Below, piece after piece: positions 43,911-50,917 of a stretch of 64,000 nucleotides of DNA; position 1 is the first letter of the stretch; every line of letters starts with the position of its first letter. The DNA comes from Caballeronia sp. TF1N1 (GTDB lineage Bacteria; Pseudomonadota; Gammaproteobacteria; Burkholderiales; Burkholderiaceae): assembly GCF_022878925.1 (NCBI RefSeq), contig NZ_CP084632.1:15570-79569 (forward strand), written 5' to 3'. Below the pieces are notes generated by a model, which had not been told where the DNA came from, searched no databases, and was given only the letters and a program-made list of their open reading frames with translations. Both the position numbers and the translations under genes were made by a program.

Positions 43911-44555
43911 ATGCATACAATCGTCTTCTCCTGCCTCAAAGGCGGAGTGGGCAAAAGCCTGCACGCAGCTCATCTGAGTGTGGCGCTAGAACAGATGGGA
44001 TTCGGCTCAGTGGTCACCATGGACCTCGATCCGCAAGGCACCCATGCCGACTGGTGGAATAGCCGTGAGGCCGAGACACCGCATTTCGCTGTCGTCGAGA
44101 ATCACACCCAGCTCAAGACAAAGCATGCTGCACTCAAGCGTGCCGGCTACGATTGGCTGGTGATCGACACGCCGCCGCAAGTTGCTGAGATCAACCGCGC
44201 AGCCATCAAGCTCGCTGATCTGGTCATCATCCCCTGCAAGCATTCAGTGGGCGACATCAAGGCCACGCTGCCGACGGTCGAGCTATGCGAGCAGGAAGGC
44301 AAGAAGTTCTATTACCTTCTCAATGAGACCAATGGCAAGGGCGTGGCGCAGGCGGCGAAGAACAAGCTCGCTGAGATCGGCCCGGTGATTCCGCACACGA
44401 TCCCCAAACTCAATGGCTATTGGGAATCGCTGATCCCTGGCAAAACGATCACCGAGGTCAGCAGCGGCACGGGCGCCATTCTCATCGAGAACGTGGCGAC
44501 CTTCATCGTGCACAAGTTCAAAGGCGCAGTGAGAAAGGAAAAGGCACATGTCTAA
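43911..44555 (+). CDS. parA: ParA-type partition ATPase
   Basis: A 214-residue protein with the deviant Walker A motif KGGVGKS (residues 10-16), the Walker A-prime region VTMDLDPQGTHADWW and the Walker B-type LVIDTPPQ. It lacks an N-terminal DNA-binding domain, so it is of the short type Ib/ParF-like class. These ATPases bind nucleoid DNA and move plasmid copies apart. It overlaps the start of the next gene and is close to the rep origin. Its presence in an N4-like genome indicates stable extrachromosomal maintenance. Confidence 0.93.
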   Translation: MHTIVFSCLKGGVGKSLHAAHLSVALEQMGFGSVVTMDLDPQGTHADWWNSREAETPHFAVVENHTQLKTKHAALKRAGYDWLVIDTPPQVAEINRAAIKLADLVIIPCKHSVGDIKATLPTVELCEQEGKKFYYLLNETNGKGVAQAAKNKLAEIGPVIPHTIPKLNGYWESLIPGKTITEVSSGTGAILIENVATFIVHKFKGAVRKEKAHV

Positions 44556-44862
44556 GCATTCGCTCAATTCGATGACCGTGGTGCGCAAAGGCCAGGCTGT
44601 GCCGGCCCAATCGACCAACGATCCTTCGCTACAAGAAACCAAGGAACAAAGCAAGGAACCTCGGAGCCAAGGAAGGAAGAAACCTTGGGACGATCGCAAC
44701 GAAGAGGTCGGCGTGAACTACGACATCCCGCAGCGTGTGCTCATGAAGATGAATCATTTGAAGGGCATGGGCGTGTTCCGCTATCACAAGCACTTTGTGG
44801 CGGCTGCACTTGAAGCGGCCTGTGATCGAGAACTGGCTAAGCTAGAACGTGACGGTTTTTAG
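44548..44862 (+). CDS. ParB-like centromere-binding partner (ribbon-helix-helix type), probable
   Basis: A 104-residue protein overlapping parA by eight bases. Residues 25-50 are a basic, flexible tail (KEQSKEPRSQGRKKPW) encoded by CCAAGGAA-type repeats. The C-terminal half (VNYDIPQRVLMKMNHLKGMG and FVAAALEAACDREL) suits a short strand plus two helices, the ribbon-helix-helix fold of small partition proteins. Small partners of this kind bind parS and repress the operon. Fold assignment is by eye. Confidence 0.72.
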   Translation: MSKHSLNSMTVVRKGQAVPAQSTNDPSLQETKEQSKEPRSQGRKKPWDDRNEEVGVNYDIPQRVLMKMNHLKGMGVFRYHKHFVAAALEAACDRELAKLERDGF

Positions 44863-44972
44863 TTGAACAATATCTCTCAGCCTTTCGCAGATTTAATAAA
44901 GATTTAAACCTTGTTTACAGGGTTAACTTTCGGTCGTGCAACTGATTGATTCGTAAACAGTAAACCCGGTCT

Positions 44973-45067
44973 ATTGGGGCAAATGATCGGGTTGCATTGG
45001 GGCAGTTGATCGGGTCATTGGGGCAAATAGGCAGGCTATTAGGGCAACTGCCCCGGTTATTGGGGCA
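44973..45067 (+). repeat. Five direct iterons, 21-23 base spacing
   Basis: ATTGGGGCA starts at 44973, 44996, 45017, 45038 (ATTAGGGCA variant) and 45059, giving spacings of 23, 21, 21 and 21, about two helical turns. Flanking CGGGT/CAAAT bases are partly conserved. Binding sites for the adjacent Rep protein. Confidence 0.93.
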
Positions 45068-45080
45068 AATAGTCGGGTTG

Positions 45081-45089
45081 TTATCCACA
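45081..45089 (+). promoter_or_regulatory. DnaA box
   Basis: TTATCCACA is the perfect consensus for host DnaA. It lies 13 bases after the last iteron of the array, as in many Rep_3 origins. Confidence 0.85.
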
Positions 45090-45122
45090 TTTGTGCATAA
45101 GTCGGCCAGCGTTACCGTTTGC

Positions 45123-45183
45123 ATTGGGGCATCCTCAGTGATAGCGTAAACCATGCCCCAATAACCCGACCGGTTGCCCCAAT
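45123..45183 (+). promoter_or_regulatory. Inverted iterons over rep promoter (autoregulatory operator)
   Basis: One direct copy at 45123-45131 and two inverted copies TGCCCCAAT at 45154-45162 and 45175-45183 (21 apart). Inverted iterons in front of rep are where Rep dimers repress their own gene in this plasmid class. No ribosome site is seen before the rep ATG, so the operator takes its place. Confidence 0.8.
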
Positions 45184-45186
45184 AGA

Positions 45187-45936
45187 ATGGCTGACATTGT
45201 TCTTCCTCCGCAGGTCACTGCAACCCTCGGCGACAAGTGGGTGACGTTCGCTAATGCACTGACTCGTGCCATCCATAATCTGACGTTGGGCGAGAAGCGG
45301 TTGATCGCCGCGTGCATTGCGCAGGTCAAATCCGACGCCCCAGTGCCTCGTGCCGACGAGCCGGAGAAGAAGACCTACACTGTCACTGCCGACCAATATG
45401 CCGAGCTGTATGGGGTCAAGAAAGAGACCGCCTACAGCCAGATGAAGGAAAACCAGGCGACGCTTTGGAAGAAGGAAATCCAGGTCATCGAGAAGACGGG
45501 CAAGAAAGGTCGCAAGGTGCGGTGGGTGCAGGAAATCCAGTACAACGACGGTGAAGCCAGCGTCACCCTGATGTGGACGGACATGATGTGCACGGTGCTC
45601 TTTAACCTACGTAAGGAGTTCACCACTTATCGGCTCAGACACGGCGCGCAGTTCACGAACAAGTACACGTGGGACCTGTTTGACATGCTGGCCATGTGGC
45701 GCCGCGCCGGCAAGTTCACGATCAACGTGGATGAGCTGCGCGACAAGCTGAACGTAGCCGAGAGCCAGAGGAAGAATTACAAGGAGTTGCGCACGCGTGT
45801 ATTGGAGCCGGCCGTTGCCGAGATACATGAGAAGAACGGACTTGTTGTCACAATCGAGGAGCGCAAGAAAGGCCGGAAGGTGGTTGAACTGGCGTTCTCA
45901 TGGGAAGCTGATCCACAGACTGAACTGAATTTTTAA
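45187..45936 (+). CDS. rep: Plasmid replication initiator, Rep_3 family
   Basis: A 249-residue protein. The N-terminal winged-helix domain has NALTRAIHNLTLGEKRLIAAC, then YAELYGVKKETAYSQMKE. The second winged helix has RHGAQFTNKYTWDLFDML and FTINVDELRDKLNVAE, followed by LRTRVLEPAVAEIHEK. Size and order match RepE/RepA/pi-type initiators that bind iterons as monomers and repress rep as dimers. It is next to the cognate origin. This gene, with parA, marks the element as a plasmid-forming phage. Confidence 0.95.
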   Translation: MADIVLPPQVTATLGDKWVTFANALTRAIHNLTLGEKRLIAACIAQVKSDAPVPRADEPEKKTYTVTADQYAELYGVKKETAYSQMKENQATLWKKEIQVIEKTGKKGRKVRWVQEIQYNDGEASVTLMWTDMMCTVLFNLRKEFTTYRLRHGAQFTNKYTWDLFDMLAMWRRAGKFTINVDELRDKLNVAESQRKNYKELRTRVLEPAVAEIHEKNGLVVTIEERKKGRKVVELAFSWEADPQTELNF

Positions 45937-45938
45937 TC

Positions 45939-46178
45939 ATGGACAATTACACCTATTACGATGTGCGCCACACGGTAGGCCTGGTCATCCGCGATTCTTT
46001 GCAAGCCGTGGAGCTGTCCAATGACGCGCATGAGCGGGCGGGCATGGTGATGCGTGCAAGGGGCGCACTGGATGTTCTGGAAAAGCTCATCAACAAAGAG
46101 CAGCCGGTAGACGCCACGAAGCAAACCGATCTCGACAATCTGCGCGGGCAATGCGACACCGCAGGAGATCCACGATGA
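45939..46178 (+). CDS. Small hypothetical protein downstream of rep
   Basis: A 79-residue, helical, acidic protein, MDNYTYYDVRHTVGLVIRDS, starting two bases after the rep stop. Co-transcription with rep suggests a plasmid maintenance or copy-control accessory, but no family is recognised. Confidence 0.62.
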   Translation: MDNYTYYDVRHTVGLVIRDSLQAVELSNDAHERAGMVMRARGALDVLEKLINKEQPVDATKQTDLDNLRGQCDTAGDPR

Positions 46179-46408
46179 TCGACACACTGAAACTCTCGAC
46201 GCGTCTACAAGACAGTGGCATGCCGCCTGAGCAGGCGAGGGCACTGACCGAAGAGCTAAGCCAGGGACTGAAAGAACAGGCCGTCTCTAAGACCGACCTC
46301 GAACTTGCCTTGGCCAAACTCGAAACGGGGATCATCACCAAGATCAGCCTGATGATGGTGGTCCAGCTCTTCGCCGTCTACGGCGTGATTAAATACATTC
46401 ACGGATGA
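46175..46408 (+). CDS. Coiled-coil protein with C-terminal membrane span (DUF1640-like)
   Basis: A 77-residue protein. ATG 46175 overlaps the previous stop and follows CAGGAGA. LSTRLQDSGMPPEQARALTE and KTDLELALAKLETGI form the charged helical pair typical of DUF1640/CCDC90-like small proteins, followed by a span MVVQLFAVYGVI. Function unknown; frequent on mobile elements. Confidence 0.68.
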   Translation: MIDTLKLSTRLQDSGMPPEQARALTEELSQGLKEQAVSKTDLELALAKLETGIITKISLMMVVQLFAVYGVIKYIHG

Positions 46409-46411
46409 ACA

Positions 46412-46645
46412 ATGAGCCAGGAAGGCGAATTCATTCCCAACCTGCCTCGGTTCGAGTCCGAAGAGCAGGAGCTGCGTTGGATCCTCAACGAGCTGCACAA
46501 GGACTACCAGAAGAAGATCCAGCCCATCGTCAAGCGACTGCAAAAGATCGATGCGGCTCGGCCGCTCCCACCGGTGAACACCGGCAGTGTTGATCAGATG
46601 AATATGCAGCAGATCCGCGAGTTGCTTGCTCGATATCGCAAATAA
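46412..46645 (+). CDS. Small helical hypothetical protein
   Basis: A 77-residue protein, MSQEGEFIPNLPRFESEEQE, with a charged central helix ELHKDYQKKIQPIVKRLQKI. It closes the rep operon. No domain recognised. Confidence 0.6.
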   Translation: MSQEGEFIPNLPRFESEEQELRWILNELHKDYQKKIQPIVKRLQKIDAARPLPPVNTGSVDQMNMQQIRELLARYRK

Positions 46646-46765
46646 ATTGAAAGTGTAATGAAGTGTTAACTAGGTAACAAAACGTTTGCGCGGTCTCTCG
46701 TAATCTCTGCGCTGCCACGAAGACGGGGCCAGCGTAGAGAGACCAACCAAAACAAGATGTTTGTA

Positions 46766-46802
46766 AAGCCGCCATGGAGCAATCCTGGCGGCTTTTTCTT
46801 TT
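46766..46802 (+). terminator. Terminator between plasmid block and RNAP2
   Basis: AAGCCGCCA and TGGCGGCTT form a nine-base perfect stem around an 11-base loop, followed by TTTTT. It marks the right border of the inserted plasmid block, 25 bases before the RNAP2 start. Confidence 0.93.
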
Positions 46803-46826
46803 GGTCTTTCAAACTTGGAGTCAACC

Positions 46827-48092
46827 ATGCAGAAATTCTCTGGCGCACAGTACCTGGCTATCGACATCGCTTCGAACTATGGCCTGGACAAGAAGACGTG
46901 GAACGAACGCCTCTCCTGGTTCGAGGCCCACAAGGACAAGCTGCACGAAATGCTGGCCACGAGCGAGACGCCGGCGCTGTACTTCGCGGGCGTGTCCGCT
47001 TACGAAGCAATGAAGGCAGGCGAAGCGAGCGGTTACCCGATCTCGCTTGATGCCACCAGCTCGGGCTTGCAGATCCTCTCGGCCATCACCGGCGACCGCA
47101 AGGCTGCCGAGCTGTGCAACGTCATCCCTTCCTGGCTCAACGGAGTGCTCAAGCGGGCTGACGCGTACACCGGTGTCTACGACATCATGTGCCAGCGGCT
47201 CATGCACGGCGGCCCTGAAGTCAAGACGCTCGCCGATGTCACCGGCGACAAGCAGGCACCGCAGGTGAAGATCAGCCGATCCGACTGCAAGGATGCCATC
47301 ATGACGGCGCTCTACGGCAGCGAAGCGGTGCCCAAGAAGGTGTTTGGCGAAGGCCATCAGCTGCACGTGTTCCACGAAGTCATGGAAGAGGTGGCGCCGG
47401 CCGCGTGGGAACTGAACAAGGCATTCCTCGACATGTGGAATCCGGATGCCCTGGTGAACTCCTGGGTGCTGCCGGACAACTTCCACGTGCACGTGAAGGT
47501 TATGGCCAAGGAAGTAGAGACCGTTCAATTCATGAACGTGCCCTATGACTGCGAGCGCAAGGTCAACATGTGCAAGGAAAGCGGGCGCAGCCTCGGCGCC
47601 AATACCATCCACTCCATCGACGGCATGATCGTGCGGGAGATGACACGCCGCTGCAACTACGACCCCGTGGTCGTGCAGCGTGTCTGGGATGCACTGGAAG
47701 GCAAGGGTGTTATCGGTAACGACGCCGACGACAACTTGGTGCTCGAACTCTGGCACCTGTATGAGGAATCGGGTTATCTGTCGGCCCGCATCCTCGATCA
47801 CCTGCGCGTGGACAACGTCGACTTGATCGACGAGGCGGTGCTGCGTGAGTTGTTGCTCTCGTTGCCCACCAAGCCGTTTGCGATCATGGCCATCCACGAC
47901 TGCTTCCGCTGCCTGCCCAACTACGGCAACGATCTGCGCTGGCAATACAACAACCAACTCATGTTGCTGGCCCGCTCGAAGATGCTTCAGTTCCTTTTGC
48001 GTCAGATCTTAGAACGTAAAGATCTGAAAGTTTCGCCTTTGGATGCCGATATGTGGAGGGAAATCCCAGAGACCGAGTACGCCTTATCCTGA
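46827..48092 (+). CDS. RNAP2, catalytic subunit of the phage middle RNA polymerase (N4 gp16-like)
   Basis: A 421-residue protein (N4 RNAP2 is about 404). ATG 46827 follows GGAG. Motif A is LDATSSGLQ with Asp 75. Motif B is R151-x3-K155-x7-YG (Tyr 163). Motif C is IHDCFRCLP with Asp 358. Together with RNAP1 it forms a split T7-type RNA polymerase for middle genes. All catalytic residues are present. It is bounded upstream by a terminator that blocks read-through from the rep operon, so it must have its own promoter or be read from a weak terminator leak. Confidence 0.95.
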   Translation: MQKFSGAQYLAIDIASNYGLDKKTWNERLSWFEAHKDKLHEMLATSETPALYFAGVSAYEAMKAGEASGYPISLDATSSGLQILSAITGDRKAAELCNVIPSWLNGVLKRADAYTGVYDIMCQRLMHGGPEVKTLADVTGDKQAPQVKISRSDCKDAIMTALYGSEAVPKKVFGEGHQLHVFHEVMEEVAPAAWELNKAFLDMWNPDALVNSWVLPDNFHVHVKVMAKEVETVQFMNVPYDCERKVNMCKESGRSLGANTIHSIDGMIVREMTRRCNYDPVVVQRVWDALEGKGVIGNDADDNLVLELWHLYEESGYLSARILDHLRVDNVDLIDEAVLRELLLSLPTKPFAIMAIHDCFRCLPNYGNDLRWQYNNQLMLLARSKMLQFLLRQILERKDLKVSPLDADMWREIPETEYALS

Positions 48093-48391
48093 TTGTTGAG
48101 CCAGTGGAAATTCAAAATTCCACTGGCGACAATTCTCTTGAAAGCGTCAGACGAGATCGGGACATCGAATGTCTCGCCATACAGATAAGTTACAAATCCG
48201 CTTGTATGGGAATTCTTAATTTCATCTGAACAATGTCGCCAGACCCCTCGCTTACACTGCAAATATAGTTCTAAACAACCACCGGTTGTTATCCGTCCGG
48301 CCGGACAGATTACTCTCACGCGGCTCCCGCGATCCTGCCAAAACCCAATATAGGCTAGCCTATATCGATATGCGCCTTCTGACTCCTGCAT
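48002..48391 (-). CDS. Possible accessory gene antisense to RNAP2 end (uncertain)
   Basis: A 129-residue frame with protein-like composition (HTSGFVTYLYGETFDVPISS, ASGILNFHWLNNQ) but no ribosome site before ATG 48391. Codon choice is AT-richer at third positions than its neighbours. It overlaps the RNAP2 3' end by about 90 bases and contains a cluster of palindromes. It may be a transferred gene or only an open frame over regulatory DNA. Confidence 0.3.
   Translation of the reverse strand: MQESEGAYRYRLAYIGFWQDRGSRVRVICPAGRITTGGCLELYLQCKRGVWRHCSDEIKNSHTSGFVTYLYGETFDVPISSDAFKRIVASGILNFHWLNNQDKAYSVSGISLHISASKGETFRSLRSKI
48100..48127 (+). terminator. Hairpin after RNAP2
   Basis: GCCAGTGGAA and TTCCACTGGC form a ten-base perfect stem with an A/T-rich loop. 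No T run follows. It lies eight bases after the RNAP2 stop and may end or protect the transcript. Confidence 0.55.
48274..48365. promoter_or_regulatory. Cluster of four perfect palindromes
   Basis: Within 92 bases: AACAACC-ACC-GGTTGTT, GTCCGGCCGGAC, CGCGG-CTC-CCGCG and the 18-base ATATAGGCTAGCCTATAT. The region lies in a 450-base gap between RNAP2 and the next middle unit. It is likely a control region (operators, promoters or a second origin). Confidence 0.6.
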
Positions 48392-48541
48392 TTAGCCGCT
48401 ATTTTTTGGAAATCGTTACCTACCCCAAACACACTTCTAAAATATTTTGTATCACCAGTTTACGTTTTAGGCTGAACTTGGCAGAATCACATCCCTCAGA
48501 AGTAAGCAGGGCGTAACAACAATGACAAACAGAGAGAAATA

Positions 48542-48850
48542 ATGACCACTCCCTTCGATGCCGCCGAATCCCACCTGTGGACGGGCCATCACCCGATCAA
48601 GGGTCAAGAGATCTACACCTGCCACGCGATCATGGCGGCAGAGAAGCAGGGCAGCATCACGCAAGAAGAGAGTGCAATCGCACGCACGATGATTCGCAAC
48701 CGCCTCGAAGGTCACAAGACCCTCGAAGGCTGGCTGTGCAATGAAGGTGGCGTGCGCTTGGGCGAAATCACGGATGAGCTGATCCAAGCGCATCGCTTTT
48801 TTTGGCTCCGCCACCTGGCGGATGAATGGAACCAAGGAGAGCGGAAGTGA
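48542..48850 (+). CDS. Middle protein, unknown function
   Basis: A 102-residue protein from ATG 48542, preceded by AGAGAGAAATA. MTTPFDAAESHLWTGHHPIK and a helical remainder with SAIARTMIRNRLEGHKTLEG. It opens the middle gene array after the palindrome region. No domain recognised. Near its end TGGC-TCC-GCCA encodes part of the protein and resembles a weak early hairpin. Confidence 0.68.
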   Translation: MTTPFDAAESHLWTGHHPIKGQEIYTCHAIMAAEKQGSITQEESAIARTMIRNRLEGHKTLEGWLCNEGGVRLGEITDELIQAHRFFWLRHLADEWNQGERK

Positions 48851-49110
48851 TATCACCGATGAACGTCGTCGAACTGGAAATGCTACTCCAGGCGTATTAC
48901 CTGGGCGATGGGCCGGACGCTGAGCAAAACCCGGCAACGCGCGAAGCTGCGCATCGCCTGACCAAGCTCGACCTTTGCCGTTATGTGCAAGACGGTGGTG
49001 ACGGTACGCGCTTGCGCATCGAGCCGAAGGGCAAGTTCTACGTCGAGCACCTGCTCACGATTCCGTACCCGGAAGAAGTCATGTCGTTCCAGATTCCGAC
49101 CGCCGATTAG
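48847..49110 (+). CDS. Small middle protein, unknown function
   Basis: An 87-residue protein. I chose GTG 48847, which overlaps the previous stop (GTGA) with AAGGAGA six bases upstream. An ATG four codons later lacks this spacing. It contains VELEMLLQAYYLGDGPDAEQ and a likely winged-helix-like pattern (REAAHRLTKLDLCRY, GTRLRIEPKGKFYVEHL), suggesting a small DNA-binding or regulatory protein. Inference only. Confidence 0.62.
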   Translation: MISPMNVVELEMLLQAYYLGDGPDAEQNPATREAAHRLTKLDLCRYVQDGGDGTRLRIEPKGKFYVEHLLTIPYPEEVMSFQIPTAD

Positions 49111-49142
49111 TCACTTTTTCTTTATCACATATAGGAGTCCTA

Positions 49143-49721
49143 ATGTCTTCCACGGTCAAACAGTACGGTTTCATCGCAGTGTTGGTCGCCACTGTCACGA
49201 GCGAAGAACGTGAAGAGTTGCTGGAGCAGCTCTGGGCGGAAAAGACGGGCCTGGGTTTCACGTATGACGGCCGCATGGTGTACGTCGATTTCATGTCGAA
49301 CAAGCCCTACCGCGAGCGCGAAAACTTCTACGGTCTCACGCTCGGTGGCGACGATACGTATGCCGAGGGCGAAACCATCGACGACTTCCGCGAACTGCTG
49401 AAGGCCCACAACCTGGAGATCCACGAGCACACGATTCGTGCGTACTCGTGCATCTATTACAACGGCGGCGACAGCTACCTCGACGACATCACGCATGAGG
49501 AATTCATGTCGAAGATCACGCCGGCAGGGGAAACCAATACGGCGCTGCAACTGCATGACAAATCCTACGACGGCGAAACCATCGTGGACATGTTCCGTGA
49601 TGTGTCCGAAGCCATCGACGGCAGCTACAACCCGGCCGCACTTGCCATCCCGCAGGACGAACACGGCTTCGCCAAGGGCACCTTCAAAGTGACCATTCTC
49701 TGGGAGCCAGAGGAAGCATGA
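49143..49721 (+). CDS. Middle protein, unknown function
   Basis: A 192-residue acidic protein from ATG 49143, behind AGGAGTCC. It reads MSSTVKQYGFIAVLVATVTS and contains many aromatic and acidic residues (YNGGDSYLDDITHEEFMSKI). A compact cytoplasmic fold is likely. No family recognised. Coupled to the next gene by ATGA. Confidence 0.68.
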   Translation: MSSTVKQYGFIAVLVATVTSEEREELLEQLWAEKTGLGFTYDGRMVYVDFMSNKPYRERENFYGLTLGGDDTYAEGETIDDFRELLKAHNLEIHEHTIRAYSCIYYNGGDSYLDDITHEEFMSKITPAGETNTALQLHDKSYDGETIVDMFRDVSEAIDGSYNPAALAIPQDEHGFAKGTFKVTILWEPEEA

Positions 49722-49825
49722 CCACCGAGCAGATCATCATCCTGGCGCTTGGCAGCGTCGTCTTTGTCCGGCATGTCCGGGAGATGCTGCACGGCGTCAA
49801 GGAACTCAGGGAGGAAGAGAAGTGA
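49718..49825 (+). CDS. 35-residue membrane-like peptide
   Basis: ATG 49718 overlaps the previous stop and TGA 49825 overlaps the next start. MTTEQIIILALGSVVFVRHV has a short hydrophobic helix, followed by a charged tail KELREEEK. Overlap at both ends supports translation. Confidence 0.5.
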   Translation: MTTEQIIILALGSVVFVRHVREMLHGVKELREEEK

Positions 49826-50175
49826 GCACGCTGGCCCCACAAACCGAGCGCCGGATTTCCATCATCGAACGGATCATGGAACGGGTGCTGGTGGTGGACA
49901 TGGGCTTCGAGATGGATGGGATGCCTAGTCCCTGCCACATCTGGCAAGGGCCGACGAGTGGGGAAGGGAAGGGCGGTGGTTACGGCCGAATGAGTCTCAA
50001 CGGTCAGACCGTGGCTGTTCACCTGGTGGTCTTCACCCACTACTTCGGCTATATCCCCGGCAAGAAACAGATCGATCACTTGTGTTTCAACCGACTCTGT
50101 TGCAACCCAGTTCACCTTGAGCTGGTGAGTCATATCAAGAACCAACGTCGAAGGGCAGCAAGAAGCAAGGTGTAA
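49822..50175 (+). CDS. HNH homing-type endonuclease
   Basis: A 117-residue protein from GTG 49822. CHIWQGPTSGEGKGGGYGRM, then QIDHLCFNRLCCNPVHLELV is the HNH_3 signature with the catalytic DH and zinc Cys residues. Free-standing HNH enzymes of this type are common phage genes that spread by cutting allelic sites. It interrupts an otherwise coupled middle operon. Confidence 0.88.
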   Translation: MSTLAPQTERRISIIERIMERVLVVDMGFEMDGMPSPCHIWQGPTSGEGKGGGYGRMSLNGQTVAVHLVVFTHYFGYIPGKKQIDHLCFNRLCCNPVHLELVSHIKNQRRRAARSKV

Positions 50176-50248
50176 ATGTGTGTTAACACACATGAGGCCC
50201 GAAGTTTGCTATGGCACCATTTGCCATCGCCTACTGAGGAGTCCTCAC

Positions 50249-50902
50249 ATGAACCGCTGCCACTACGACATCTCGCACCAGATGATCACGGATTATCTCT
50301 TGCAGTTTTGCGTCTCTCGGATTCATGGGATGACCAACGCCGCATCGGATAAACCCCGCACGTTCGGCACACACACTGGCTTCGTCTCGATGGACATTGC
50401 CGGTGGTCAGGACGTGTTGAAGAAGGGAGACCTGCTGTTGATCTCGGGACACCGACGCTTGGAGTTCCGGATGGGCTGGTTGAAGCAGGTGAGAGTTTCG
50501 AACCGCGGCACCGAATACCTCGTTCAGTCCACGATGGGTGAAGGTCAGATCGACTGGTTGCACAACGTTGATGTGTCTTTCTTCCACAGACCCACTCTTG
50601 AGCAGCACCCGGAGTGGCGTTGGACCAATGAGCAGCACCAGTTGGCTGATCACTGGATGGAGACAGTCACGCAATGTCGTGACACACGTCTCATTGCTCC
50701 GGTGATCCCGTGTTTTTTGGGTGACTCAGTTCGACTGAAAGCCCGTGGAAGGTTTGGAATCGCTGATTTCATGCCTGAAAAACTAATCAATGACTTCCGT
50801 GACTTGACTCAGGAGCATCTCCTGAGCGCCTATGACGAACTCTGCCAGGTGATTCACACCGGCAAGGTTCTCAAACTTGCACACACGGAGGTCGCACACT
50901 AA
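50249..50902 (+). CDS. Middle protein with SH3-like region, unknown function
   Basis: A 217-residue protein. ATG 50249 follows GGAGTCCTCAC. Its start is MNRCHYDISHQMITDYLLQF; a middle part with KKGDLLLISGHRRLEFRMGW is strand-rich, with an SH3-like feel; the end is helical. It lies directly before the AAA/VWA pair and is probably co-expressed. No known family. Confidence 0.66.
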   Translation: MNRCHYDISHQMITDYLLQFCVSRIHGMTNAASDKPRTFGTHTGFVSMDIAGGQDVLKKGDLLLISGHRRLEFRMGWLKQVRVSNRGTEYLVQSTMGEGQIDWLHNVDVSFFHRPTLEQHPEWRWTNEQHQLADHWMETVTQCRDTRLIAPVIPCFLGDSVRLKARGRFGIADFMPEKLINDFRDLTQEHLLSAYDELCQVIHTGKVLKLAHTEVAH

Positions 50903-50917
50903 GGAAACCTGGAAGGC

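Larger units (their letters stand above)
44890..45183 (+). other. Iteron-type plasmid replication origin
   Basis: From left to right: an AT-rich segment with GATTTAA twice (44890-44909, likely unwinding element), five direct iterons of ATTGGGGCA, a perfect DnaA box TTATCCACA, one more direct copy and two inverted copies that overlap the rep promoter. This is the standard layout of a Rep_3-controlled theta origin. The initiator gene starts four bases after the last iteron. Confidence 0.92.

Noticed and set aside
44915..45154. Minus-strand frame with repeated CPN units over the origin
   Set aside because: The repeats are only the iterons read in translation (ICPN, SCPN, NCPN); no ribosome site. 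It is origin DNA, not a gene.
44973..45183. CRISPR-like array
   Set aside because: Repeat units are only 9 conserved bases with 21-base period and partly conserved spacers; the Rep gene next to them identifies iterons.
46821..47957. Long minus-strand frame opposite RNAP2
   Set aside because: RNAP2 catalytic motifs are on the plus strand; the antisense frame is rich in His, Val and Arg, as expected for a mirror.
48805..48815. TGGC-TCC-GCCA as early promoter
   Set aside because: Only four base pairs and inside coding sequence in the middle region; may be chance.
49822..50175. HNH endonuclease as part of an intron
   Set aside because: Neighbouring genes are intact and coupled by overlaps; no sign of a split gene or group I core, so it is free-standing.
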